Origin: Siphonodentalium dalli
Lineage: Eukaryota; Mollusca; Scaphopoda; Gadilida; Siphonodentaliidae
DNA: 64,000 nt
Assembly (NCBI GenBank): GCA_032622095.1
Contig: CP136063.1
Location: 218,941,982-219,005,981 of the forward strand
Direction: 5' to 3'
The notes below the pieces were generated by a model. It ran no database searches. It saw nothing but the letters and a program-made list of their open reading frames with translations, and was not told the DNA's origin. The position numbers and the translations under genes are program-made. Below, in pieces: positions 47,701-62,700 of this stretch; positions within the stretch are counted from its first letter, which is position 1, and every line of letters starts with the position of its first letter.

Positions 47701-50700
47701 AATACAGCTAGAATTATATATTTGTTGACAAATCACTGTAACAGTTTTGTTTACATAACAATAGTTTCAACAGCTGTAATTTTGTTATTGGCAATCTGTC
47801 AGTAAGTGTTTTTATCTATATCTCAATGCGCTTAGGGCATGCTGACCTTTATACAATTTTAATAAAATTTTGTTTGCACAATATAGTGGGTCGCCATTGA
47901 GGAGGCCTCCCTTGAAATCTCCAGTTGGTGGTTTGCCACACCATCCCGAACTAGACAAACCTCTCTGGTGGCCCCTTGCATTGAACCTATTAATTAAACC
48001 GGTACTTCAAGCTGGTATATACCCCTCTTATATAAGGATGGAAGATGCTACCAATTTCAAACCGATGGTATTTCTTCAGAGTTGACTCTCTTGTATTATG
48101 AAAGCAAGCCCAATGAGGCCATGCACCTATTGTATGTTTATAACACACAAAAGACTATATCTTAGCAGAATGGATGTCTCTGATGATACAAACAATAAAA
48201 TATCCAATTTATCCATAGTTGAATTTCATTTGGCTATATAGGAAAGCATACAATGTGGCTTTTATTTAGTTTCCACAAAGTATTTTAAGTAAAATATCCA
48301 TCAAGTGATGTATTCTGCCTTGTCCTATATATTAAAATGCATGCAATGGCCATGAGAAATGCTTAATTTATTGGTAGAGATGTCAATCAGATAAGAAATA
48401 CTGACATTTTAGGTTTGATACACCATTTCAGCTGGCTTGGCATCTTTTAAATTTGAAACCTGAGGGAATTTATTCAGCTTTGACTCTCTAAATTATGGAA
48501 GAAAGCCCAAATGAAGCCACTATTTGCATGTTAGTAACATGTATAAGGCTATATCTCAACAGAATACATGTCTCTGATAAAATGCACAATAAAATATCAA
48601 TAGTTCAATTGCATTTGGCTATAGAGGGATGCATACAATATTGGTTTTATGTAGTTTCCACAGACTATTTTAAGTAAAATATCCATCAATTGATGTTTTC
48701 TACATAGCCTTGTATATTAAAATGCATGTAATGACCATGGGAAATGTTTAATTCATTAGTTGATATGTCCATCTGATAAGAAATACTGACAATTGAGGTT
48801 TAAAATACCATTTCATGGGATTATGGGATCATAAATATCAAACTAAGGGAATTTCTTCAGATTTGACTCTCTAAATAATGGAAGAAAGCCCAAATGAAAC
48901 CACTATTTGCATGTTAATGACATGTATAAGGCTATATCTCAACAGAATACATGTCACTGATAAAATACACCATAAAATATCCATAGTTTAATTGCATTTG
49001 GCTATAGAGGGATGCATACAATATTGCTTTTAAGTAGTTTCCACAGACTATTTTAAGTAAGATATCCATCAAATAATGTTTTCTACCTTGCCCTATATAG
49101 CATAATGCACGCAGTGACCATGAGAAATGTTTAATTTATTGGTAGAGATGTCCATCTGATAAGAAATACTGCCATTTGAGGTTTGATACACCATTTCAGC
49201 TGGCTTGGCATCTTACAAATTTGAAATAAGGGAATTTATTCAGCTTTGACCCTCTAAATTATGGGAAAAAAACCTAAATTATGCCATTATTGGCATGTTT
49301 ATAACATATATAAGGCTATATCTGAACAGAATACATGTCTCTGATGAAATCAACAATAAAATATCCATAGTTTAATTTGTTTTGGCTATACAGGGATGCA
49401 TACAACATGGCTTTTAGGTTGTTTCCACAGACTATTTTAAGTAAAATATCCATCAAATGATGTTTTCTGCCTTGTCCTGTATATTAAAATGCATGCAATG
49501 ACCATGAAAAATGTTTAATTTATTGGTAGAGATGTCCATCTGATAAGAAATACTGTTATTTGAGGTTTGATACACCATTTCAGCTGGCTTGGCATCTTAC
49601 AAATTTGAAATAAGGGAATTTATTCAGCTTTGACCCTCTAAATTATGGGAAAAAAGCCTAAATTATGCCATTATTGGCATGTTTATAACATATATAAGGC
49701 TATATCTGAACAGAATACATGTCTCTGATGAAATCAACAATAAAATATCCATAGTTTAATTTGTTTTGGCTATACAGGGATGCATACAACATGGCTTTTA
49801 GGTTGTTTCCACAGACTATTTTAAGTAAAATATCCATCAAATGATGTTTTCTGCCTTGTCCTGTATATTAAAATGCATGCAATGACCATGAAAAATGTTT
49901 AATTTATTGGTAGAGATGTCCATCTGATAAGAAATACTGCCATTTGAGGTTTGATACACCATTTCAGCTGGCTTGGCATCTTACAAATTTGAAATAAGGG
50001 AATTTATTCAGCTTTGACCCTCTAAATTATGGGAAAAAAGCCTAAATTATGCCATTATTGGCATGTTTATAACATATATAAGGCTATATCTGAACAGAAT
50101 ACATGTCTCAGGTGAAATAAACAATACAACATCCATAGTTTAATTTGATTTGGCTATACAGGGATGCATACAATATTGCTTTTATGTAGTTTCCACTGAT
50201 TATTTTAAGTAAAATATCCATCAAATGATGTTTTCTACATTGCCTTGTATATTAAAATGCATGTAATGACCATGGGAAATGTTTAATTTATTAGTTGATA
50301 TGTCCATCTGATAGGAAATACTGACATTTGAGGTTTTAAATACCATTTCATGGGATTATGGGATCATAAATATCAAACTAAGGGAATTTCTTCAGATTTG
50401 ACTCTCTAAATGATGGAAGAAAGGCCAAATGAAGCCACTATTTGCATGTTTATAACATGTATAAGGCCATATCTTTGCAGAATGCTTTTCTCTGATAATA
50501 AAACAAATAACATATCTATATTTCATAGTTTAGTTGGCAAAACAGGGTGCATAACATGTGGTTTTAAAGTAGTTTCACAGACTATTTTAACTAGAATATC
50601 AATTAAATGATGTAATCTAACTTGTCCTGTGTTTTAAAATGCATACACTGACCATGATAAATGTTTAATACAAACAGCGTCCTTAATGCTGCACCAGCCT

Positions 50701-53700
50701 AACTCCCGTTATGAAAGGGTTAAATTAATAAACAAAGGTTACACAGACACCCCCCCCCCCCTTCAACAGCGCGGTGAGTGTGTTTTTTATGTAATATATG
50801 TCATATCCGGTATAAGAGCCCCCCCCCCCATTTCGTACGCTGTATTCTATGCCCTGTTATGAGGTACGCCATATTCCGGCCCCTCTGTTAGGAGGTATTC
50901 GGTATTCCAAAAATACCGGTATTCGTATACCAACCTTCCAATAAAACGATCATAAGAATAATACAAATGCGATGTTTGTCACAATAAATGCACGGTTTGA
51001 CATACAGATCGTCGATCATCAATTTATATCAATTTAGACATGGACATGATGACCGGCGATCGTACGGCAATAGAGAATTTATCCATATGGCTGTTAACTG
51101 GTATTTCGTATTCCACCCTCTGTGTTAAGTGGTATTATTCCGTATTCCAAGGGGTGGGGTGCTCTTATATGGTGTGAAGTTTACAACTAATGTGGCAGTC
51201 ATGAAATTTTTAATTATTAGAACTGTTTGGGATATATACACCCCAATAACCCTGTCTTCACGCTCCTGTTGGTGGTGGCCTTATCAATCTATTGCTTCGT
51301 TGAACTTTTATTATTGCAAATTTGAGGTAAAAGTTCTTGAAGCGTGTAATTTCGTTCCACTTTACAACAGCGGCACAATGATTCCAAATTTTTTAACCTA
51401 CCGGCGCAGATCGAGGCTGGACGTCCTTCTTACGTTGTTTTCATAGGATACAAATTGATCGGATTTTAGGTAAGTGAAACTAATTAGTCATCAATTGAAG
51501 TGATTTCTCATTATGAACAGACTGTTACTAGTAAAATACTTAATCGAACTACAATTAAAAATGCACGACTTATCCTGTTTTATTCAAATGAAATTTGATA
51601 GTAAATCGGCCTAATTTTGTTTCCGTTAAATATTTCAGAAAATGGAATCCGTCATTGATAAATGAACATTTTTTTTGTCAAAATAGTAACTTCTGACGGA
51701 CTATGATTATATGGCATTTATGAATCATATATAAAGGTAGCCCTACACAATATTCCCAACTGTGTTCCCAACTGCAAAAACGATTTTTAATGAATTATAA
51801 ATTGGCCTAAATTTGATGCTTCATAAAAGGAAAAACTGTCCGGGAATGGCTATTTTCGTCTGCAAAATCAAATTCTGCCATAAATGCAGTGTATTATCGG
51901 TCGACATTAATATGACAATAGTTGGAATATTAAAAGGTCCCAGTTATTGAAAATATACATGTAGCTTATAAGGAAATTGTGGCAATATCATACGACTTCC
52001 CCGTCGAGATAATTTCTCGCCCAATGTTTTGAGTTTTGCAAAGAAATGTAACTCTAACATACCCGTTATTTCGTAAAAAATCACCTTTACGAAATAACGG
52101 GCATACCAAAAGAATGACACCACAAAGAGACACGTTTCAAAAACACTATAGGAAAAATCTAACAAACTTCAGCCCAAAATGTTCTTGACGGGGAAGTCGT
52201 GTGAGATTGCCGAAATTGTCAGTTATGATCAGTTATACCGGTACTTCATACCATTATTCTAACAAATGTCAACCTGATAGAATTCCCACAATCTCTTTAA
52301 TATTGTCATGCCATGGCCAATTTAACACTAAGTGAACGTTCAGATTACCACGATACAATCGTAAGTGGAAATATTTCTGTCGTAGGAAGTAACCGCTCAA
52401 CTGTGCATGCTCACCTCAAAATCGTAGGTAAAAAATAATAGCATGCACTGTTTTATTTAAAAGCGAAATTGTGGCGTATCCTTGGTTATCCCCATTTGCG
52501 ACGTAATCACTAATCAGTCATGTGCATGTAAAAATTGTGGCCTGAAGGATCGCATGATAGTCAATCACATGCTTTACAAAAAAACTGTGATTTCATCATG
52601 TACGACATCGTAATCATGTGAACAAACTATCCACGATCTCGTCGATCCCGGTTCCTCCACTTAAGATTGTATCTTTCATCTGTACGTTCACTGAGTGAAC
52701 ATTCATGATTCATATGACTACGATTCAATTGTAAGTGGACAGATTCCCATCTTGGGTAATAACCGATAGTTGGACTGCGCATGCTCACGACATGATCACG
52801 AGTTATATCAATGCAGAATTGCAAAATTGTGACGTATCCTTGGTTACCTCCACTTGGTGAAATTTGCGTGTACGTAAAAATCGTACAAAGTAAATGGAAA
52901 TATCATAGGATAGTTAATCACGTGGTTAACCACCGATATTAAATATACTCATCTGCGATGACATCGTAACAAACTATCCATGATTTTGTCAGGCCCGATT
53001 CCTCCACTTACGATTGAATTATGGTCTTCTGACATCTGAATCGCCGAAAATGCTAATTTGTTGGAAGAATGAACTTTACACTTGTTTTTTGAATATGTTT
53101 GCAAATTATGAAAATACATGCATCCATATCACATATATATATGTACATGTATTTTTTCTTCAATTACAGAAATACCAGATTCATTAGCCATGTTGGATGC
53201 GGCATCATGCCCTCTCATCTTCAACATATGAAGATTGATTTCGCCCATGATTAGTCTTAAGCGTCGGTCCTGTCTAGCTAGACACGTGGCAATGAACAAA
53301 TGACAGGTGAAATATCACTGGAAGTCTGTTCGCCAAAATACCAGTGGTGAGTTTATATCTATAGCTACCATGCAGATGAATATTTGTACATTGTCACCAA
53401 TACATGTATATACCGCTATCCTCAAAATTATGGACCTTAAAAATGGGGGGGGGGCAGGGGGGCCGGAAAAAAACTGCAGACACAGGGTGGAAAAAACTGT
53501 TTTCTTCGGTTTGGGTACCCCCCCCCCCCCCCCCCCCACAGCAAAAACTGCAGTTTTTTTCCACTGACCATTTGCCCCCCCCCCCCCCCCAGAAAAATCA
53601 AATCTACCCCAGCCGGACAACAACTCGGTTTGACCGGAAACCGAAAAAAAACACCGGAGCATACAATTCACGAGAAGGTGCTTGGTAACTTAGTTTAGAT

Positions 53701-56700
53701 TATTATGACTAAAATGGTCATTGTCTACCAGTAGAACGCAGATTTGTACCTCGTGATGTCATGACATGTACAAACATGTATATTGGTGATCGCAACGCTA
53801 TGTATGCACTTTAAAAAATGACAACTAGTCATTACCTCGACTTTGAAAAATCTGATGCAAATGAGATGAGTGAGATACCAGCATATAACTGTTTTCTGAT
53901 ACCATTGGAGGAGAAATTGTTTAATACATGGGATAGTTCTGCAGTAAAAATTTGCCATATAAGCGATCGCAGGGTAGAATTCTGCAATCGACTGGTAGAC
54001 ACTGACATAGTTGGCATTATTAAGAGGGTTAATGGGGTCAATATCACATGTAAACCAAGACAGTGGTTATCCAAAATTGTTTTATGTGGATTGTACTACT
54101 CATGTATATATGATTTGGATATTAAGGTTAATCCATATTCTATAAAATGAGAGAAAATTGAAGTTGTGAGTCTGAAAATACATATTTGGAATTTTTTTTA
54201 CATGCAACCCCCCCTAAATGAATAAGGACAAAATTTACGTGTAAATTTTTTACGCCCAGGTACCCCCCCCCCCCACCCCCGGTACGTTGTGTCCCGCAGT
54301 TTTTTTTCCGCGGGGGTGGGGGGATACCTGGTAATGATCGCAGTATATGATATCCACCACAGTATCAAGTCGATTACTGTTGTGGAGCACCATGCAGTTA
54401 TGATACACCAACAAATATCACACCAAAAGTTGAAAATTAAAACAGCCACATGGATCTTGTTCAATGAACTTATATATGCATGAATAAGATGAATCACTAA
54501 ATTATATTTTCATGCTTGTTTGTGTAATGCCAATCAATGCAGCCTGACAACATGGATGGGTGGAGTTTATAAATTGACAGCCGAAACAATGTTCATTATG
54601 TGCTACATTTAACCCCCGTATATACAATACAATTTTTCTATCAGCGTTCCCATGTCCTATATTTGGAGTACTATATACATGTACATGTAACGAAGGCCAT
54701 CCGTTCCACAGATATGAGGAAAAACACTGCATTTTATTTTCATGCATGCGAAACATGACAACATGCATATGGGGTGTAACATGACAACATGCATATGGGG
54801 TGTAACATGACAACATGCATATGGGGTGTAACATGACAACATGCATATAGGGTGTAACATGACAACATGCATATGGGGTGTAACTGCGGTATATGCAGCG
54901 TTGAAACTGTACTAGTAACCATAATGAGGTGTTGGAGGTTACTGTGCTTTATATCTTTAATACTGCAGTATTAACGGGGGGGGGGGTACTATACTAAGAG
55001 GTGGCCAATTACTTTGAGTATACATGTAGCCATACCTCACACATGGAACAGGGCTTGACTTATTCTTAGGTACATGGAAAAATAGGTACGCGGAGCAATA
55101 CATAACACCTAGTCTGCTTAGTATATTTTACATAAATATCAACCGATTTTGTGCAGTGTTGAAGCGGTAACCTTCTAGTACTGCTGTGTTAGAAGTTTCT
55201 GGTGTGAGACCACACAAGCCATATTTCTGAATAAATCCTGAAAAATTACCCACAATCCTGAGGTTAAGTGGTCACTTACTTTGGGCATTACTGTAATTCC
55301 CTGACATTCCCCCAATATATGACTAAAAGAAAATTCACCCTTTTGAAGTTTTGATATCGTTTAACCATGAAATGGCTCGAAAAAGATGTTTTATGAGATT
55401 TACGTTTGTTTTTTATTTAATTTTGTTTGTTCAAGTAGCATATCAAATGAGTGAAATTTTATTTTAGTCATTCATGTGGGTATCGTGAGTGGGGAGATAT
55501 TTAAGGGGAGGTATCCTGTTACAACGGTATATGCTACTAGTACATGTACATAATTATTAACTGTCATGTGGACTGTTTTTATGGAGATGTAACCGTGAGG
55601 TAAGTGGACATAACTTGTGTAAAACCCTTTACATACAAGTTATGACCACTTACCTCACGGTTACATCTCCATTTAAATAGTCTACATGACAGTTAATCCT
55701 TATATTTATATATATTTAGCGAAAAAGCCACTTTTGTAAATGTATTTAAATTGAATAGTGTATCGTGACAAAAACAGCCCAAAGTACCCAATAGCACCCT
55801 TGGCAAAAGTTAATAGGAACAATTTCTCTTCATATTGCAACCAGGTGATGTATTAAGTCAATCCTGAGCGAGTCCAAATGCGCCCAAAACATTACGCGTT
55901 CGTCTTTCCAAACCCAATGACGTATGGGTGGTGTTGTGAGCTTGGTGTTATGAGCCGTTGCGCATTCACCGAGAAATAACTGCAACTAGCCACGTGGGCG
56001 CGGACCAATCAGTATGCTGGATTTAGTGATGACAACACTTAGTATGTAAATATATGTATTTGTAGCTGATTCTGACCAACATGCAGCGTTTGAATGGATA
56101 ACAATACTGTTATAACTGCCCCCCCCCCCCGGTGATTAATTTGGACCGTACATGATTAGTCATTCCGCTTTTCTGATGTCATTACAAGCATTCAAATCTT
56201 ATTTTTCAGACAGGAGGAGCTGCCTGATTGGATTGAGACATACAAATTTCATTCAAGGCCTGATATCTGATAACCAATCATAGAATCATGTTTCCTGAGT
56301 GTTTCTTGCAGATAATGATTACACTTGATACCAATATTATTAATTCTGTCCAAGACTGGATGAGGAAGGATTTCAAATGTTATTCGGTGTACATGTAACG
56401 GATACATGTAATCTAGATGTTATCGGTATTCGTCCATGCATGACATAATGTGAGTTGTTGCTTTGTGACAGTCCTGGCTATATACATGTACCATACCGGT
56501 ATGTATACCAATGAATGGTATGCACTGAATCCAGTACTGTGCAGTGTGCAGCGAAGGGGAGGCTTTAATATATAACCAAATGATGACCAATGTCTTCATC
56601 AAAGGCAAAAATGACACATCCATTCCTTCCTTGATGGAGACCGATCAGCGACGTCTACATTTTTATCAGACTTAGTGGTGAAAATCTTGGCAAGTGAAGT

Positions 56701-59700
56701 TAGTGAATTCAATTCTACAACATACATGTACATGTACCTGTATGCTTCTGTATGTACCTGTATGAGTCTCAGAAAATGTGCACTATGGCATCCAGTGTAT
56801 GCATAACCTTTGTTATACCGTACTTCATACTACATTGACCAGAATTTGGAGGTGTACCAGTTTCATATCTCTACACAAAGCACAACAGTACCCATGGATC
56901 AGTCTCAAGCCTTGTTTCTGAGCTTGTCTGAAGGATATGAACTTTTAAAGATATATTATGCACTTGTTCTGGTGCGTGAAACTGATCAGTTAGTACCAAG
57001 GCGCTATGCCAACTGGAAGAAGGTAGCATTCTACTAACATAGCCGAAAATCGAAAGCAAATCAACCGTATCACTCCATAGAACACATTGCCTGAGCTACG
57101 CTCATTTGTGAATATTTACTACTCGATTCGGGGCGTATCTATCGGCGATAATATAACGAAAACGAGTTCGCCTTTGATAGTTACTGCATTTAATTATGTA
57201 TACGAATGATGGTGTGTGTTGTTAATTTGGATATAATATTTGTAAAAAGTACTACTTTGAACAAGATTATTCTCCATTTATATTTTATCACCCTATTGGA
57301 GTGTTTCACATCACTTTAAGTGACAAATTATTGCAGCATGTCAATATAATCAGATTCATGTACATGTACACACATACAGGCCTTAAAATCCATCACAGAA
57401 TACAAATATTCTGATGTTCCTTTATCTTTGTCAACCTGCTGTATCACCAAGTAATATGTACAAGGAGCTTAATGTGGCTTAGACATGTACCATACATGTA
57501 CATTTAAAGACAGATAATCCGAGTTCACGCTCCTCAATTACCATTTCTTTGGCTTCAGGGGTAAAAATAACTTATTCGAGTTGAGGAACACACCCTTTAA
57601 AGTTCTGAGTTAAAAAATATAATTTTTTGAAATCTGTTATTTTTCACCACCATGAATATTTCCCGGCCTAGCAAATATTCAATGAGTCGATTGACATAAT
57701 CTTGATACCAAGTTGCGATGAACAAAATGTTGATTTATAACACGTTTTGGAAAATGTTACACTAGAGTTGACAGTAGTTACAGTAATGCCCAGTCTGGGT
57801 GAACGTCGACTCTATATTTGAAATATAGAGTCTGGAGCTTATGTAGCCAAAACCATTTCTATTCAGCGAAGAGCTTCCCCAAAATGACGTCACGGATTAC
57901 AAAAAATACATCGATGATTGACAGGTGTCCCCACGTGTTATTTGTTGTGCTTCGCAATAGTAATGGCCTGTGTCGCGATATAAAATTACAGCAGATAATA
58001 TTTGTCGTGTGTGCGACTATTCTTTTTCGGGAGATGAACTCGCTGCATCACCCGGAAAGCTGCATCCGAGAGCAAAAAATAAGGTCGTCATCAAAAATGA
58101 TGCTTTAGAACTATTTAAAAGCATAAAATTAAGTCATTTCCTCGGTGTTAACTTTCAGATGATTTTTTTACGACAAATAATTTGATTTGCAAACCATGGT
58201 ACAATAAAGTAAATCAAATACACGGACGTGAGTGAGTTCTATTTATATTTATGGGAGGCCAAGTTGGCCATGCGCAGGTCTATCTATCAGGTCTAGCACA
58301 TCCTTCAAATTAATCCGAATCGTACCGAATATATAATTTCGAAGCCATTGTTTCTGTCTGTTGTATTTGCAAGCATCGCTTTCGATCGGAGAAATTCCGC
58401 TCTGTTACTCCGCCCACTGACACTTGTTTATTAACCCATACGGTTTCATTGGACGGAAAATAATTTACGCAATCAATCAGATTACGGAATCCCGAGGAAT
58501 TGGAAATGAGATTTCGATGTTATCCGTCAGACCTTATATTCAATGTTGTAATGAATATTTAGGTATGAGTTTACTCAGACTGAGTAATGCCCAAAGTAAT
58601 TGACCACTTAACCACAGCAGAATTAAATGGCTTGTTGCCATTCATCGGAAAGCTCTTGGGGAGAGCTTTCCGATGAATGGCAACAAGTCATATTTCCGAC
58701 TAAATCCTGAAAAATTTCCCATAATTCAGCTGTGGTTAAGTGGTCGATTACTTTGGCCATTACTGTAGCATTATGTTTTGGTAATTAATTGATTAAGAAA
58801 TGTTGTTCTTAGAATCTGATGATATGGAGACCATGGAGAGATTGTTTACCTTTAATTGTCAATGTTGACTTTAAAGCATACTAGTAACATATGTTATGTT
58901 TATTTTATGTATCCCTGCATAAAATGGGGTGATAAATTTATGTTATACTCACATCTGGTCTTTTGATATTTTGTGAGTAATTTATATGAAAGAATGGCAT
59001 TGCATGCTAGCAATTCTGATAAACATCAATGTTAAAATGAGGCTTGTTGCCATTCATCGGAAAGCTCTCAGAGAGCTTTCCGATGAATGGCAACAAGCCA
59101 TATTTCCGACTAAATCCTGAAAAGTTACCCATAATTCTACTGTGTTTAAGGAGTCGATTATACTCGGGGGCATTACTGTATTCGATATCTCAAGCATACC
59201 GAAAAGACTTGGGCTAGTACCTGAACAGTAAACCTGCAATCTGCATGATTCATGAAACAGCTATTGAAAACATGCTGTATATACACAGAATTACACAATT
59301 TTGTTTATGGGTTTGTTGATATGACACGAGTGCTAGCGCACAATGACGGAATGAACAGCACACCCTAGAGTTCTATCTTTCCTCAATGGCACAAGTGCCG
59401 TATCAACAAATCCATTAATACAAGTGTCTTTCTGTGTTTATTACACATCACCCGTCCTAGAATATGTGCATTTAAAAATACAGGGTTACGATGTTTATTA
59501 AGGCACATACAGTGCTTGTTTTGTCATGTGTGATGATTTTTTTTCCTATCGTTTGAACTGGATACTCAAATAACAGAAATTGTTATATATTTTTTTAACA
59601 ACCGACAGATTTGAGGTAACTCTTTCTATAAATATATTGAAAATCATGTGTCGGGATGTAATTATTAGCAATCAATATATTTTTTGTTGCATATATAGGT

Positions 59701-62700
59701 TTATACAATTTTAAGAGGCAGAACAAGATACAGGTACTTTGTATAGTTTCATTTCGCGAATGTACACAGTATCTTGTTTGGCCTCTTGCAATTTTAGAAA
59801 CCCATAACTGTAACGAGAAATTGTTGATTGTATATTTAAAGTTTAAAGGTACGGGAGGCCTTGGCGGTGGGTATGCTGTGAAAATATTTCCACCGGTCAA
59901 AAACCGCCACAAACAGAAAGAATATTAAAATGTAGACAGACTTTGTCCGTATACAAATAAGAAATATCGCATAAACAGTATGTTATTGTCATATGTTTGA
60001 CCATTCTTATGTAAACAAAAGCATAAAAAGGTACTTTCCTGGTGTTTGTTTATATTATGATGGTAAACATAAAGAGCGTTCATTGTTGCTGAATTTTGAT
60101 ATGGAACGAATAAAGAGCATTTATATGATTTGTGTGTGATTAGCCAGTAACACTGTGCTGCATTCTGTAACACAATCAGGCTCCTGCTTAGGTAAAATAT
60201 AGTAGGTCTTTATGATAGCATGCTGTTTACGCGATGGTCATGGTATATATGAACAAAACTGTATGCGTTTTAATGTTTTTCTGTTTACGGTGATTGAAAC
60301 AAATATGAATATTTTCGACAACTAAGGCCTCCCGTGCCTTTAAGCCCCCTTATTGTCTCAATTATACATTTAACAATGATATTTACAAAGAAGTTTTTAT
60401 ATTCAGAATAAATGTCAATTGTATATTTTAAAACACAATTAAAATTATATATTAATTTAAAATTAAATGTTTTTCTTAATTAAGAATTGTTTTCTAATGT
60501 ATCTTTCCTAATTGGGGAAAATATTCCTAGTTAAGAAAACTTGTTTTCCTTACTTAGATTTATTTTCCTGCTTGAGAAAATCTCATTCTAGAAAAAATTG
60601 GCATCACTTAAGAAAAAATATCTTGACGATATTTCTAACTATAGAAAATATAATTTCTTGTTCTAGATTAATTGTATAGCTTTCTTAAATTTCTAGCTAT
60701 TCTCCCAAGATAATCGCAGTATCTTAAACTTATCTTATTTCAAGAAAAATAAACTTATGTGAGAAAAACAATCTTTCCTACATTAAGAAAAAAAATCTAT
60801 ACTAAGATTTTTTTACTAGGATTTTCTTACTAAGATTACTGTGTTTTCTTAAAGAAATTTTCTCAGACAAGAAATTTTCACACCCTTTCATTTCTTGACC
60901 TAGAAAATATGTTTTTCTTATTTTTCTAGCTATTCTCCCAAGATAATATCTCATTTCAAGATTTTTTTTTTCCTGAATTGAGAAAATATTTTTGGCAGTG
61001 CACGCACAAATAGAAATAGTAGTGTGGCTGTATCATATCCTTCTAGGCTAGCCATACTTTATTCCAACACAAAGAACAATAATAATAATACATAAGACAT
61101 AACATATTGAGACAGAGTTTATAGTTGACATGAATCGCTGGAAACGGAGACGACAATTAGCTGAGAGCGTTTTTGTTTGTTCCGATCCGCCCACTCCAGA
61201 AGCTGACACCCATTATTCTTCAGATGGTAACATACAATCTTAGAACCAGAAGTCCTTCAGAGAACCCAAAAAGGTTCTTCACCTTGTCACAATAGGAGCA
61301 CCTTATTTGGTGCATCAAAGGACCCCATCATAAGGTTCTATCGAAGAAACATATCATAAGGTTCAACAGAAGAACCCCAAGATGGTTCTTTAGGGAACCA
61401 TAATATGAACATGGTTCTTCAGGGAACCTTTATAAGAACCCCAGATGGTACTTCGGAGGACGAGGGTTCTTCAGAGAACCGTTCATATTTCAGAACAGGG
61501 TTCTTAAGGGAACCATACTCTACCCCAACATAGAACTTCAGAGAACCTGTAAGATGGAATAGCGTACGATGATAATATAGCATGTTTGCGATCTTGTGTA
61601 TATCGCGACGTTCAGTACACATTGAGGTGTTTTATAATAAATAATAGATTGTCATAATATTGAAGCATTTGGGAAATGATATATACAAGGCAGCTTATAT
61701 ATACCTACACATTCCATATACAATTCGCTTAATTTTGGTGTGATTCATATTCTTGAATACACGAATGTGGTGAATTAGTCTGCACTTTAACATATATTTA
61801 TGTGTATTTTACGATTATCACACGAGGGTTCTTCAGAGAACCTTTCATATATCAGAACAGGGTTCTTAAGGGAACCATAATCTATCCCAAGAAGAACCTT
61901 TATAAGAACTCCAGATGGAATAGCGTACGATGATAATATAGTATGTTTTCGCTCTTGCGTATATCGCGACATAAACTGTAATGGTCCGAGTGCAGTGCCT
62001 GTGGTTTTTACCCTTAGATAGCAAGTTTTGGCACAATCGGTCGAGCTGTTTTCGAGTCTATAAAGGACACACACACACGGAAGTTTAAAATTATATAGTA
62101 GATTACTCACCATTTTGGTTAGTAGATGGCCTACATGATTTGCTTTAGGCTACGCGTAAAAGTCTGCATTATATAATGCAGAAAAGTGTGCAGTACACAC
62201 TACTTTGCATTACTTGAGAAAATGTAATGCATTGCAATGCATTGCTATTATACATTACTATTCCCCAAACCTGCGAACAACCCTGTTTGGTCATGAACCC
62301 TTCAGCATCCAAAAGAACCTTAGTTACACACCGACGAACCATATCGATTACAGAGAACCTTTTCTGATACCGAGGAACCTATGGGTTCTTACATAGAACC
62401 TTAGAGTTCTTCAAAGAACCCCAAAGAACCCTTATTTCTTAGAGTGTATATACAAGAGCTTGCCGACGTGCCGTTTTTGTTACATATGGAGTGGCTGATT
62501 GACTATATGTTATCCCATGTGTTGAAATAGTTTGGTAAGTAAATGTCGATACGGATGGGTTAGGACACATATTGAGATCAGAGATACAGTTAGCATTGTT
62601 GTTGCCTTCTGAACATGTCTTCCACCCCTACGAATACAATAATTTATAAACTAAAAACCATAACGCTCATTTATAACATCGGCTGTCGCGGCCTTCTTCG

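Noticed and set aside
53307-53688. Pro/Gly-rich frames on both strands
   Set aside because: They come from the poly-C and poly-G tracts.
54502-54922. Frames with repeated MHVVMLHPICMLSCYTPYAC text
   Set aside because: Pure translation of the 26-bp minisatellite; all frames of a repeat stay open.
57818-58185. Plus-strand frames with ADNICRVCDYSF as a zinc-finger gene
   Set aside because: Only one CxxC pair, no in-frame ATG and no partner exon; kept only as a note.
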